From Terriglobia bacterium (GTDB lineage: Bacteria; Acidobacteriota; Terriglobia; Terriglobales; Acidobacteriaceae), in assembly GCA_020072815.1 (NCBI GenBank), contig JAIQGE010000011.1:83334-147333 (forward strand): 64,000 nt of DNA, read 5' to 3'. Positions 44,785-55,700 of this stretch are shown here, in pieces. Within the stretch, counting starts at the first letter, position 1. Each line of letters begins with the position of its first letter. The position numbers and the translations under genes were made by a program. The notes below the pieces were generated by a model. The model searched no databases, had not been told where the DNA came from, and saw only the letters and a list, made by a program, of their open reading frames with translations.

Positions 44785-45195
44785 ATGCTGCCGGAGAACA
44801 TTCAACTCGAAATCGTCACGCCGGAACGCCTGGTGGTGAAAGCCACCGTGGACGACGTGCAGATCCCGGGCAGCACCGGATATCTGGGCATCCTGCCGGG
44901 CCACGCGCCGCTGATTACCGCGCTGGGCGTGGGCGAAATCAGTTACCGCAGCGGCGCTGAGACCAAACGGCTCTCCGTGGCCTGGGGATTTGCCGAAGTC
45001 CTGCCGGACAAGGTTACGATCCTGGCGGAAACGGCGGAACGCAGCGACGAAATTGACGTGGCCCGCGCCCAGGCCGCCAAACAACGCGCGGAAGACGAGC
45101 TGAAGAAAGCTGGTCCCGGCGGCGACGCCGAAGCCCAGGCGGCATTGCAGCGCGCGACCTCGCGGCTGGAAGTGGCGGGGAAGACCACCTCTTAA
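44785..45195 (+). CDS. atpC: ATP synthase F1 subunit epsilon
   Basis: 136 residues: beta-sandwich (ENIQLEIVTPERLVVKATVD, GYLGILPGHAPLITALGVGE) and a two-helix C-terminal domain with DVARAQAAKQRAEDELKKAG. Last gene of the operon. The stop TAA overlaps the first bases of a 218-bp inverted-repeat element that separates it from the convergent BNR gene. Confidence 0.95.
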   Translation: MLPENIQLEIVTPERLVVKATVDDVQIPGSTGYLGILPGHAPLITALGVGEISYRSGAETKRLSVAWGFAEVLPDKVTILAETAERSDEIDVARAQAAKQRAEDELKKAGPGGDAEAQAALQRATSRLEVAGKTTS

Positions 45196-45411
45196 TCCCG
45201 AGCAGAGCGAGGGATCCCTATCAAACCCGTGAACGTGGGTCGGCACGTAGAAAGCGTGCAGCCCCCGCTTGACGAACCGACCAGAACGCATCGTCCAAAC
45301 ATTTCAGCCACCAATTAATTTCAGCAAGCTCTTTTAAATTCGTGTTCATTCGCGAAATTCGCGGCTCGACATTTTTGGTTACGATAGGGATCTCTCGCTC
45401 CGCTCGGGATT
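45194..45411. repeat. 218-bp element with inverted ends AATCCCGAGC...GATCCCTATC
   Basis: Outer arms of 29 bases (45194-45222 and 45383-45411) match with two differences: AATCCCGAGC(A/G)GAGCGAG(G/A)GATCCCTATC, written here in two halves. It starts inside the atpC stop. The same ends occur at 23496-23632. No ORF inside; a stretch TTCATTCGCGAAATTCGCGG is present near 45348-45363. Confidence 0.75.
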
Positions 45412-46794
45412 TCAGAAACTGAAATCCGCGCTCCCCACCCGCAACACCGTCCTTGTCTTTTTCCCGCGTTCTGAAGTTCCTTCGTCCTGTGTCTGGTGGG
45501 CCCAAGCGGCAAAAGCTTTGTCGCCGAAGGCGGTGACGGCCAGATAGTCGCCGAGGAAATCGCCTTCGGCGGCGAAGGCATCGTTATCGAGCACATAGTT
45601 GGCGAAGGTCTTTCCGCCGTCGGTAGAGCGGGCCAGCGTGACGGTGGTGGCTTTGTTGTCTGTGCGGCGATCATAAAAGACCACGTTCACCGCGCCGGTT
45701 TTGGGGTCCACGGCCATCCACTGGAAGAACTGGTCATGGCCGTTGTGCAGCGGATCGCTGTTCACGCGCACCGGCGATGACCAAGTCTGCCCGTAGTCGG
45801 ACGAAGCGGCGACAAAAACATCAACGTCGCCGTTGGTGTAGTCGCTCCAGGAAACGTAGAGGTTGCCTCCGCGCTTGCCGGCGGGGCCGCGCAAATCTTT
45901 TTCCCGCTCGATCCCGCTACGCGGATCCATGCCAATTTGGGGAAAGCCGTTGGAGCGGGAGACGCCGGTGATGCCAAAGTATCCCGGACCGGCGTTGATG
46001 ATGCGGCGATCTTTGCTGAAGGTTGCGCCGCCGTCATGCGACACGGCCATCATGATGCCGTCGCGGTCATCCCAGATCACGTAGAGGGTTCCGTCGGGAG
46101 CGACCACGCCGTGAAATCCTTCCAGGGCGCCGTTGTCATCGCGCGGCAGGCCGGGCGCGCTGTTCAGCTTGATGGGCCTTTGCCAGGTCTTGCCGCCGTC
46201 AGTGGAGCGGGAAAACAGGAGGTCGCTGGCGGCCAGGGTGAACTGCGTCCATCCTATATAAAGGTTGCCGGGATGAGGACCGGCAGTGTCGGCGACGATC
46301 CACGGCTTGTCTTCAAAGGGGATTCCCGGATCAGAATTGTGGGCGATGACCGTTGCCGCTTCCGCCTCCCAGGTCTTGCCGCCGTCCAAAGACCGGCGCA
46401 CGAAGATTCCGTTGCGCGTGGCGCCCTGCGCCCAATAGTTGTAAGAGCCCAACTTGTCAAACGCGATGTAACACAGCAGCGCATGGCCGGCGGCATCGTA
46501 AGCCAAAGACACGTCGCCGGAGACGCGATAGTCTTTGGGCGCGGTGCCCTGGGCCACGGTCCAGGTTTGTCCGCCGTCAGTGGAATAAGCCACGCTGGCC
46601 GGGACCTGCCAGGCAACCACGAGTTGCTGCGGGTTGGCCGGATTCACGGCGATGGCCGGTTCGTTGAAGTAACCGGCTTTTGTGAGGTCGGTCAAGTGGG
46701 CTTTGGGTGCGGGCGGCAACGGTTGCGCCAGCAACGTTCCCGCGCAGAGAGAAAGAAGGCATGAGACAAAAAGTATGACGAGTGACTTTTTCAT
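45412..46794 (-). CDS. Secreted BNR/Asp-box propeller protein (sialidase-like)
   Basis: 460 residues. Signal peptide (SLVILFVSCLLSLCAGTLLAQ, shown from residue 4, cleaved near AQ). Six Asp-box motifs: YSTDGGQTWT, RSLDGGKTWE, RSTDGGKTWQ, VSHDGGATFS, SSDYGQTWS and RSTDGGKTFA, one per blade of a beta-propeller. Sialidases and many non-enzymes share this fold; no clear sialidase arginine triad can be confirmed, so the activity is open. Confidence 0.82.
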   Translation of the reverse strand: MKKSLVILFVSCLLSLCAGTLLAQPLPPAPKAHLTDLTKAGYFNEPAIAVNPANPQQLVVAWQVPASVAYSTDGGQTWTVAQGTAPKDYRVSGDVSLAYDAAGHALLCYIAFDKLGSYNYWAQGATRNGIFVRRSLDGGKTWEAEAATVIAHNSDPGIPFEDKPWIVADTAGPHPGNLYIGWTQFTLAASDLLFSRSTDGGKTWQRPIKLNSAPGLPRDDNGALEGFHGVVAPDGTLYVIWDDRDGIMMAVSHDGGATFSKDRRIINAGPGYFGITGVSRSNGFPQIGMDPRSGIEREKDLRGPAGKRGGNLYVSWSDYTNGDVDVFVAASSDYGQTWSSPVRVNSDPLHNGHDQFFQWMAVDPKTGAVNVVFYDRRTDNKATTVTLARSTDGGKTFANYVLDNDAFAAEGDFLGDYLAVTAFGDKAFAAWAHQTQDEGTSERGKKTRTVLRVGSADFSF

Positions 46795-46999
46795 AAGAGT
46801 CGTTGTGCGTGCTGTAAAGCGGAAATCATTCTAAATGACTCATCCTGCTTGCTTACGTGAGCCGGGCGCGCGCGTCTGACTTAGTAGATAATGGCTCAGC
46901 TGAGATTTTGGTCCCAGGTTTTTACGTGAAGCATCGCTTACTGAGCGCGGGCACTTTCCAAACGTCTTTCTAAATTAAAACCTCTGAGGTGGAACAACC

Positions 47000-48550
47000 A
47001 TGAGCAAGATGATTTCTGCGGCCGCGTGCCTGGTGCTGGTACTGAGCTTCTCGCTGTGGGCGGGAACTCCCGCGACCCCGGCTGAACCGGCTTCTCCCGC
47101 GCAAGATGGAACCATGCCGGCGCTGGCGGCCATTGCCGGCCAGGGCATGATGAGCAGCGAGGCTTACGACGATCTTGAAGAACTCTCTGACTACATTGGC
47201 GGCCGTCTCACCGGCTCGCCGGAAGCGGCCAAGGCCGTGGAATGGGGCATGGCCAAGATGCGGGCCATGGGGCTGGAAAACGTCCACGCGGAAAAGTGGC
47301 AGATTTCGCGCGGCTGGACGCGCGGCCACGCCAACGCTGAAATCACCGCGCCCATTCGGCGGCATTTGAGCGTGGATGCCATGGGCTGGGTGGGTTCCAC
47401 GCAAGCGGGTGGGGCCGAAGGCGAACTCGTCGCCGTGAACATGAACAAGCTGGATGACGAACTCAAGAATGCCGACTCCTGGGCGGGCAAAGTGCTGATC
47501 ATCGTGCGCAAAGGCCCCGCGCCGCAGGGTCCGGCAGCCATGGGCGGCTTCCTCAAGTTCACCGAAGTGCTCAAGAAGGCGTATGCCGTCCACGCCATTG
47601 CGGTGATCGGCGGACAGGGCGGCTCGCCCGCCACCGGCATGCATCTCACGCACACCGGAGCGCTGGGCTTTGATGCCTACTATGACATTCCCGTGGTCAG
47701 CATGATCGCGGAAGACCAGCAGCAATTGGAGCGCTTTCTGGACGCCGGCAAAACCGTCCGCCTCAAGATGGACATCCAGAACAAAGCCACCAGCGGCCCG
47801 GTGGATTCAGCCAACGTGGTGGGTGAAATCCGCGGCAGCGAGCATCCCGAGCAGGTGATCGTGGTGGGCGGGCACCTGGATTCCTGGGACCTGGCCGCCG
47901 GCGCCACTGACGATGGTTGCGGCGTGGCCACCACGCTGGGCGCGGCCAAAGCCATCAAGCTGAGCGGCTTCAAACCCAAACGCACCATCCGTTTCGTCTT
48001 GTTCACGGGAGAAGAGCAAGGCCTGCTCGGCTCCATCGCTTATACCAAGATGCATAAAGACGAACTCCCCAACCACGTGGCGGCCCTGGTGCTCGACAAC
48101 GGCCAGGGGCCGGTGATCAAGCTGAACATGGGCGGACGCGACGATCTGATTCCGGCCATGAAGAAGTTCGCCGACTCGGTGAAGGGCTTTGGCGACCTGG
48201 GCGTGGATGACAGCGTGGTCTTCGGCACCGACGTTGGCCCGTTCGTTCTGGCCGGCCTGCCGGGCATCAACATGGACCAGGATTCGCCGGAATACAAATA
48301 CACCCACCACTCCGCTGTGGATACGTTCGACAAAGTCAAGCCGGACATCCTCATTCGCGACGCCACCATGATGGCCTTGACCGCTTTCTGGATGGCCGAC
48401 CGTCCGGAGCGCCTGGCCAGCCCCTGGCCCCCGGAAAAAACCGCCAAAATGCTCACCGACAAACATCAGGACGGTTTCCTGAAAGCCCTGGGCCTGTGGC
48501 CGTTCGGGGATTTGGGTAAAGAGCCCGCAAAGCCGGCGGGAGGGAAGTAG
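47000..48550 (+). CDS. Secreted M28-family zinc aminopeptidase/carboxypeptidase
   Basis: 516 residues. Signal peptide (ISAAACLVLVLSFSLWAG). A PA-like insert domain about 125-260 and the M28 metal-binding set: GGHLDSWDLAAGATDDGCGV (first His and bridging Asp), LFTGEEQGLLGS (catalytic and metal Glu), and the late His in KYTHHSAVDTFDKV. Similar to carboxypeptidase Q-like peptidases. Extracytoplasmic peptide breakdown is inferred. Shine-Dalgarno GAGGTGG lies 8 bases before the ATG. Confidence 0.9.
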   Translation: MSKMISAAACLVLVLSFSLWAGTPATPAEPASPAQDGTMPALAAIAGQGMMSSEAYDDLEELSDYIGGRLTGSPEAAKAVEWGMAKMRAMGLENVHAEKWQISRGWTRGHANAEITAPIRRHLSVDAMGWVGSTQAGGAEGELVAVNMNKLDDELKNADSWAGKVLIIVRKGPAPQGPAAMGGFLKFTEVLKKAYAVHAIAVIGGQGGSPATGMHLTHTGALGFDAYYDIPVVSMIAEDQQQLERFLDAGKTVRLKMDIQNKATSGPVDSANVVGEIRGSEHPEQVIVVGGHLDSWDLAAGATDDGCGVATTLGAAKAIKLSGFKPKRTIRFVLFTGEEQGLLGSIAYTKMHKDELPNHVAALVLDNGQGPVIKLNMGGRDDLIPAMKKFADSVKGFGDLGVDDSVVFGTDVGPFVLAGLPGINMDQDSPEYKYTHHSAVDTFDKVKPDILIRDATMMALTAFWMADRPERLASPWPPEKTAKMLTDKHQDGFLKALGLWPFGDLGKEPAKPAGGK

Positions 48551-48663
48551 GTAGGGAAACGGTAGGTTGCAATTTGGTGATTCGCAGAAGGGTCGCGAAT
48601 GCGCGGCCCTTCTTCTTCGGGTTGACCGCCCGTGAGGTTACAGGTACGCTTCACGACATAGCG

Positions 48664-51600
48664 ATGAAAAGAAAATCAAAGGCCCGTAAACGCCAAAAGT
48701 CAACACTAGAGTCGGCCGGGGTTTCTACAACTCTCCGTTTGCCGCTCTCGAGCGACCATGCTGAGTCCCTTTCGGGCTTGCCCGCAGGCTTTGCAGAACT
48801 AACGCTTTCCTACTATGAACAGATCACTAGTGCGATCAGACGGAATGCCCACCACGACCATCGTCGCGCGTTGCTCATCGATTTTCTTCGGAGAGCTTTT
48901 GGAATTGAAATTGATGAGGTAGAGCTGGAGTTGAAGGTTAAAGCAGCTGAGGCAAGAGGCCGAATTGATGCTTTCTATAAGTTCGTAATTTTCGAGCTAA
49001 AAGTTGACATTAATAAGGAGCGAGCCGATGCACTTAGAGAGCTCAAGAAATATTTCGAGTCGCGGCGTAACCCCGCCGACTATGTTGCTGCCGTAACTGA
49101 TGGTTTGAATTTTGAGGTTTACGATTATGACCAATCTTCGAAACAACCTACTCTACTAAGGCCATTCCAAATAGACCCAGAGAAGCCAGAAAGCGCCTAT
49201 CTGCAATTGGATGAACTGCTGGCGGCCGGAACTAAAGTTTTCCCTACATCCGATGATATTGTGGGCAGATTTGGACTTACAAGTACAACTTTCGTTAGGG
49301 CCAACAAACAGCTTCATGAGGCATTTTCTGCCGTGGAGCATGACAGCTCAGTCGCCGTCAAATTCAGGGAATGGAATGCTCTCCTGTCAAAAGTGTACGG
49401 TAGCGCAATAGGCGATGTAAGTCTGTTTCTCCGTCATACGTACCTGACAATTCTGTCCCGCGCGATTGTAAAGATGGCTCTATTCCCTCGGAGAAGGCAC
49501 GAAGAAACTGTTTATCGTGATCTTTTAACCGGCCAATTTTTCCGAGACCAGAGCATATTGAATCTTGCAGAGCCCGACTTTTTTAGCTGGGCGTTAGACA
49601 CTGCTTCGGAAGCACAATTTAGCGAGGTGTTTCGTGGTATCTTCCGCCGTTTGGAAGAGTTTGATTGGAGCCGCTTAGATGAAGATCTGCTCAAGATGCT
49701 TTATCAGGAGTTAGTTGACCCGACAGATCGAAGCGCGCTTGGCGAGTACTACACGCCCGACTGGTTAGCCGAAATGATGTTAGACGATGTAGGTTATTCC
49801 GGCGGTTCATTGCTCGATCCTTCCTGCGGCTCAGGTACATTTCTTTTTTGCGCTGTTCGAAAACTTCGCAAGCTGGGAATGTCGGGCAAGAAACTGATTG
49901 AATTCGCAACCCACTCTATTATTGGCCTCGATGTCCATCCAGTTGCGGTTCTCCTGGCCAAAGCCAACATTCTTCTCGCGCTAGCCCCGGAACTCATTGA
50001 ACATCGGGACTTTGACATCCAGTTGAGCGTCTACATGTCCGATACTCTTTTGACTGAAGAGAAGAAGAGCAAGCATTATCTTGGCGTTCCTGACGGAATG
50101 GGAAGAGAGTTTGCGATTCCCCTAAAGAGCGTCGAGCTTAATCGCGACCTAGATCAGATCATCGACCAAATGTCTATTTATGCACAGCGTGCTGTGGGTT
50201 CAGAGAAAATGTTCTCTGCTGCACAGAAAGGCTTTCAAGCAAAAATTAGAGACCTTTCCATGGAAGAAGCGAATCTCTGGCTTCTAAATTTTGACCTGAT
50301 GGTGAAATTAGTGGCAGATCGGCGAGACACTGTTTGGGCATTCATCCTTAAGAATGCTTTTCGTCCGGCCTATCTCCGGCGCACCAAAGTGGACCTTATC
50401 ATTGGCAATCCCCCTTGGCTGTCCTACCGCGATATTGCAGAAAAAGCATACAAGTCTAGAATTCGCGACTTGACATTCGGGTATGGCCTGTTGACACCCT
50501 CGGAGCGTCATCTGTTCACGATAATGGATACGTCAACACTTTTTTACGTGCACTGCGAAACGGAATTTCTAAAGCCGCGCGGAAAAATCTCCTTCGTGAT
50601 GCCCAAGGCGACGATTGTTCCCTCAAAGCAGCATGCACTCTTCCAGACGAGGGGTTTCAGCCGTATTCACGATCTAAGCAAAGTGACTGTGTTGGGAAAC
50701 ATCAATCAGCATTTCTTCAATATCAAGTCCTGTGTAGTCACCTCAGCGACTCACTTGTACAAAGATTTCATTCCGGCGGTTGAATGGTCAGGGCAACTCC
50801 CACGAAAAAACATGAGCTTGGCAGCTGCGAGCCGATTCCTGGAGCGAAAAAATGTTCGGCACGCGATAATCCGGACCGGTCATTCCAGATCACCTTACTT
50901 TGCCAGGGCGTTCCAAGGTGCCACAGTAAGCCCACATTGTCTATGGTACGTCCAGCCCGACGATTCCGGACCGTTAAACGTGAACAGGCCCCTCCTTCGC
51001 ACCCAGGACTCGGCTTATCGGCTCTGCAAAGAACCACACTGGAAAATCAGAATGCGAGGAGTTGTAGAGAAGGAATTGCTCTTCGCAACGGCCCTGTCGG
51101 ATGACTTGCTTCCATTCTTTGTGCGAAATCTGGAGCTGCTCGTGTTGCCTGTCGTTATCGATAATAGTCACTTCTCGATGATGGAAAGTGACGAACTCTT
51201 GGGAGCAGGATTCGAAGCTGGGTCCGAATGGGTGCGCAAAGCCGAAGCCATTTATGCGAAGAGATCCAAGGACAAGCTGATGTCGGCGCAGCAGCGAATA
51301 AATTTTCAGAAACTCTTGACAGCACAGGATCCAAGAGCCGAGCACATCGTTCTATATAACAAATCAGGCACAAATATTTGTGCGGCTTATCTAAACATTA
51401 AACAGAGTATCCACATTGGCGAGCTGGAAGCCGCGGCGTTCGTAGCTGAACGAGTCACCTATCGCATTTACACTCAAACCGAGGAAGAGGCGGCGTATCT
51501 GGTAGGTGTTTTGAATAGCGCCGTGGTAAATGATGCTATTAAGCCGTACCAGACAGTAGGTGTCTTTCACGGCAAACGAGACATTACCAGGCGCCCATTT

Positions 51601-51873
51601 GAAGTGTGCCCGATTGAGGTGTACGACGAAGACAATAGTCTGCATCGGGAAATCGCCCGGCTCTCATTGTCGGCATGCCGAACGATGGCAAAGTGGGGTC
51701 CTAAACTGGAGGGCACGTTGGCTCAAGTTCGTGCGGAATCAAGAAGGATTGTGCGCAAGGAGATTGCGCAGATAAACACGCTGATGCAGAGGATGTTCAA
51801 GTTGGCAAAAAGTGAGAGCATCGTCGAAGATACTATCGACCAGAACCCCCTTTTCGGCATGTCCACAGACTAA
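48664..51873 (+). CDS. Single-chain restriction-modification enzyme (type IIG-like), N6-adenine methylase
   Basis: 1069 residues from ATG 48664 (TTG 48574 is a weaker alternative). N-terminal nuclease-like segment GRIDAFYKFVIFELKVD fits the PD-(D/E)xK pattern with D102, E111 and K113. Methylase part: motif I LDPSCGSGTFLF (about 384-395) and catalytic NPPW at 582-585 (IGNPPWLSYRD). The last 300 residues, with a segment such as YLVGVLNSAVVNDAIKPYQ, would be the DNA recognition domain. No separate specificity subunit or nuclease gene lies nearby, so all roles are in one chain. The gene is clearly richer in A and T than its neighbours, which suggests lateral transfer. Phage defence is the expected role. 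Confidence 0.85.
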   Translation: MKRKSKARKRQKSTLESAGVSTTLRLPLSSDHAESLSGLPAGFAELTLSYYEQITSAIRRNAHHDHRRALLIDFLRRAFGIEIDEVELELKVKAAEARGRIDAFYKFVIFELKVDINKERADALRELKKYFESRRNPADYVAAVTDGLNFEVYDYDQSSKQPTLLRPFQIDPEKPESAYLQLDELLAAGTKVFPTSDDIVGRFGLTSTTFVRANKQLHEAFSAVEHDSSVAVKFREWNALLSKVYGSAIGDVSLFLRHTYLTILSRAIVKMALFPRRRHEETVYRDLLTGQFFRDQSILNLAEPDFFSWALDTASEAQFSEVFRGIFRRLEEFDWSRLDEDLLKMLYQELVDPTDRSALGEYYTPDWLAEMMLDDVGYSGGSLLDPSCGSGTFLFCAVRKLRKLGMSGKKLIEFATHSIIGLDVHPVAVLLAKANILLALAPELIEHRDFDIQLSVYMSDTLLTEEKKSKHYLGVPDGMGREFAIPLKSVELNRDLDQIIDQMSIYAQRAVGSEKMFSAAQKGFQAKIRDLSMEEANLWLLNFDLMVKLVADRRDTVWAFILKNAFRPAYLRRTKVDLIIGNPPWLSYRDIAEKAYKSRIRDLTFGYGLLTPSERHLFTIMDTSTLFYVHCETEFLKPRGKISFVMPKATIVPSKQHALFQTRGFSRIHDLSKVTVLGNINQHFFNIKSCVVTSATHLYKDFIPAVEWSGQLPRKNMSLAAASRFLERKNVRHAIIRTGHSRSPYFARAFQGATVSPHCLWYVQPDDSGPLNVNRPLLRTQDSAYRLCKEPHWKIRMRGVVEKELLFATALSDDLLPFFVRNLELLVLPVVIDNSHFSMMESDELLGAGFEAGSEWVRKAEAIYAKRSKDKLMSAQQRINFQKLLTAQDPRAEHIVLYNKSGTNICAAYLNIKQSIHIGELEAAAFVAERVTYRIYTQTEEEAAYLVGVLNSAVVNDAIKPYQTVGVFHGKRDITRRPFEVCPIEVYDEDNSLHREIARLSLSACRTMAKWGPKLEGTLAQVRAESRRIVRKEIAQINTLMQRMFKLAKSESIVEDTIDQNPLFGMSTD

Positions 51874-52772
51874 CGGCAGTTATCGTACTATTGGGTACCA
51901 AGCTTTGTACCGACTAGCCCGCAAGAGAATCTCACCGTGCGCCCCCATGCGTTTCACCGAATCAGCACAGCCGTAGTAATGGGATCCGATGTTATCCCTC
52001 TGGTTTGATCCAGTGCGCTTCGCTTCGCTGCGCGCCTGGCCTGCGGCGCAAGGAGAAACCGCGCCTGTGATAGGTTTTTAGGACGATGAACTATTTCGCG
52101 CTTGCAAAAGCGAATAAAATACGATAAACTAGCGACTAGCTTCTAGCCTTTGGCAACTAGCTTAAAGCTTGGAGCCCGAAAATCTGACCGCCCAGGCGGA
52201 ACGCTGAACGTTCTTTGAAAACCAGCTTTGAAAACCAGAAAATCGCGTCCGCGGAATAAGGACGCTAACCCTGCAAGGAATCAGCGAGTTAGCCGTAAAA
52301 TTTACTTACTGGTAAACAGTTGGGTGACCGTTGGGTCGAATGCAATAACTCCCTTTGTTTGCAATAAATGCACAGAGGGAGGGGTGGGGGGTAAGGGAGA
52401 TTGCCAAAATCGCCGGAATTGCCAAAATCGGGTAATTGAAAACCGGCGGTCGCTCCTGACATCGCTGAAACCTACGCCAAATTGGGATGCGTCGCGTAAG
52501 TCCTTTAGACGTTGGGATGACCAGGGAGGGGTAGGGGCGGGAAGAATCGCTGTGATCGCAACGTGATCGCCGGGATCGCACGTGATCGGAAAGAAGAGGT
52601 CTCACCGCAGAGGACGCAGAGGTCGCAAAGGAACCAAGGAACCCTACAATCGCCAAACCCACGCCAAATTGGGATGCGTCGCGTAAGTGCTTTAGACCTT
52701 GGGATGAAGAGGGAGGGGGTAGGTAAGCGCGCGCGGCCATCCCTTTCCAGGATGGCCGCACCACGCTCGCTC
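51874..52772. other. Long intergenic region with several repeats
   Basis: 899 bases without a supported gene. It holds ACTAGCTTCTAGC-like short repeats near 52130-52170, the ATTGCCAAAATCGCC family (52399-52438), a GATCGC run (52550-52590), CACCGCAGAGGACGCAGAGG (52603-52622), and two direct copies of CAAATTGGGATGCGTCGCG with following CTTTAGAC(G/C)TTGGGATGA (about 52486-52530 and 52667-52710). It looks like a landing place for dispersed repeats behind the transferred restriction gene. Confidence 0.6.
52399..52438. repeat. Dispersed ATTGCCAAAATCGCC repeat, copy 3
   Basis: AGATTGCCAAAATCGCC then GGAATTGCCAAAATCGGG. Same family as 12822-12860. Confidence 0.7.
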
Positions 52773-55700
52773 TTAGAAAGCCAGCTTCAAGCCGAACTGA
52801 ATCTGTCTTGGTGAATCAGCCTGCGAGAACACCAGCGGCTGGCTGAGTTGGCTGGCGCTGGTCGGCTTGATGCCTTTTAAGCCAGTAAACGGACCGTTGA
52901 TCAGGTTGACCGTCTGTCCGTTCACCAGCTTGACCGTCGGCGCGAAGCCGTTGACGTCAAACACGTCATTCACCTTGTTGAAGTTGACGTGGTTGAGCAG
53001 GTTGGTTCCCTGCACGATCAGGTGGAGCCGCACGCCGCGGTCGCGCTGAATGTACACAGCTTTCTGGAAACTCATGTCCAGGGTGTAGTAACCGGCCCCG
53101 CGGTTGTTGTTGCGCGAGGAACCAAACGGCATGGCATAGTTGGAATCGGGGACAATGCCGTTGCCGCCCAGGTTCAAGGGCAGCGTCGCCAGGCTGGGCG
53201 TCCGCACCGAGAAGGGCAGACCGCTGCGCATGGTCAGGATGGGCGAGAGTGTGATGTCCGACAGGATCGTCGCCAGCGCGCCCTGTCCGTTCTTGAACGG
53301 CGTTGTGTACACCGCGTTGGCGGTGAAGATGTGCGGAATATCAAAGACGGACACCGAGCGGAACAGGTCCAACCGGTTGGGCCGGAACCAGTTCTGGAAG
53401 CTGGCAAAGTCAATGGTGTTGTCCAGGGTCTTGCTCCAGGTATAGTTGGCCTGGAACTGCAGCCCGTGACTCATTCGCTTGGTGAGCGAAGCCGTTAATC
53501 CGTGATAGATGGAGCTGCCGTTGGAAGCGTAGGTGGTGTGCTGGACCTGGCCGGTCGCGAAAGTATAAAGCGGTCCGCCCGTCAGGTCTTTGCAGGTAAC
53601 CGGATTTGCTGCGCCGGCGCATGCGGCAGAACCCACGGGAATCTCTTTGTAGGCCGTCTCCACCGGCATCTGCAAATGGACAGCGTGATACATGATGTAG
53701 CCCAGTTCCAGTGACAGGTTCTTCACCAACTGGCGGTCAATGCTCAGGCTGGTCTGGACGCTGTACGGGTTCTTGTAATTGGGCGCCACGCTATAACCCA
53801 CGGAAGCGCCGGGGGTGGTGATATCAATGCCGACCGCGGCGTAGTCGGCGGGAGTCAGATGTCCAAAGGGCAGTTCGCCTTTGGCCAGTCCCAGTCCCCA
53901 CAGTTGGGCCACTCTGGGATCCGTGGGGCTGAGTGCAAGGAATACCTCATTGATGTACTTTCCCGTTCCATCCAGCAGAGAGCCGTAGGAAGGAATGAGA
54001 ACGTCAATGGGCGCCACGTAGATCCCGCCTCCGGCGCGGATGACGGTTTTCTGGTCGCCGGTGGCGTCCCAGGCAAAGCCCAGGCGCGGTGAAACGTAGA
54101 AGCTGGTGCCCAGAGGTGAAGGCTCGCCATCAACGTCCAGCCGGACGCCGGCGTTCATGGTCAAGCGCGAATTCAGCTTCCAGGTGTCCTGGACGAAGCT
54201 GCCGAAGTAGTGTCCCCAGCCTTTCCACACAGGATTGTTGAACCCGGCGATGACGTCCGCGGGTATGCCGAACGCGAAGGACTGAGGTCCGCTCAGGTTG
54301 GTGCTCAGTGGTCCGGTGGCGGCCAATCCGTTGGTCAGGTTAAAGCCGACCAGTTGCGCCTGCACCGCCGCCGGCGCCAGGGAGATCAATGGAATGGCGC
54401 CATCTCTGAAATCGAACTCAGGATTGAACCAGAGATGGTTTTCCACGAAGTAGTTGGCCGGACGGTAAGAGGCGCCAAACTTGAGAGAGTGCGCGCCGCG
54501 GATCCAGGTCATGTTGTCTTCAAATTGAAAACGTTGCTGGTGGGCCAGATAGGGTAACAGCGCCGGGCCGCCGAAGGTGGAAGTGCCGCCCGGTCCGGGA
54601 GCGCCCAGGCTGCCGATTCCCAGATTGATGCCGTTGTTGGCGAAGGGCACGGCTTCTGAGCGGTTACGAGGCACCACCTGGACCAGCAACTGGTTGAGCA
54701 GGTTGGGCCGGATGGTGCGCGACCACGATGCAAGGATGCTGAAGTCCCTCACGTGCAGGGCGTAGCTGTCTGGCGAGGCATTGGTGATGCCGTCCTGCGG
54801 CGAGGTGAAATCGTTGTGGACGTAGATGGCGCGCAGATTGATCGAGTCCCTGTCGTTCGGCTGGTAATCCGCGCGGACGATCGCGTTGTGCAGCCTGTCC
54901 GGGCTATTGAAGATTCCGTTGTCCCGGGTCAGGATGGTGTTCAACGCCGGGCTGTTCAGCGGGCTCAATCCCGGCGTGATTCCGTTGGCGAAGCCTATCA
55001 GAAACGGGTTTCCGGAAGCCTTGAGAGCGTTGATGTAGCAAAGTTGGTCCGGGGATTTGGCGGCAAACTGCGCGGCACAGTTTGTTCCCAGGCCGGGCGC
55101 GCTCAGGCCCAGCACCGTGGGCTGGCTCAGGACGCTGGCGTTGCCAAAGTTCGGAGTATCGGTCCGTTGGTATTCGTAGGAGCTGAAGAAAAACAACTTG
55201 TCTTTTACCACCGGACCGCCCAGCGACCCGCCGCTGTACACGCCCTGGCTGAACGCTTTGGGGAAGCCGGAGATGCCGTTGATGAAGTTCTGCGCTTCCG
55301 TGTTCTGGTCGCGGAAATAGCCGAACAGGTCGCCGTGCCACAGATTGCCTCCGCCCTTGGTCACGATGTTGATGGCGCTGCCATCGGTAAATCCGAACTC
55401 GGCGGCAAACCCGTTGCGGTTCACCTGGTACTCCTGGATAGCGTCCACGGGAAGGTTAGTGATCCGGTACTGGCCGGTGCCGTATTCGTTCTCACCGCCG
55501 TCAATCGTCGAGAGGTTGTTGCGGCCGTTGCTGCCGCCAATGGAAAACCCCGTGGTCAGGAACCCGGTAAATCCGGGATTCTGCGTGCGCGGAGCTTCTG
55601 AGTTGGATACGCCGGGCAAGGTAAAAACGTCATATGTAAAACTGCGGTTGATATTGGGCAGTTCTTGCACTTGGAGAGTGTTAATGGTGTTGGCCTGCTG

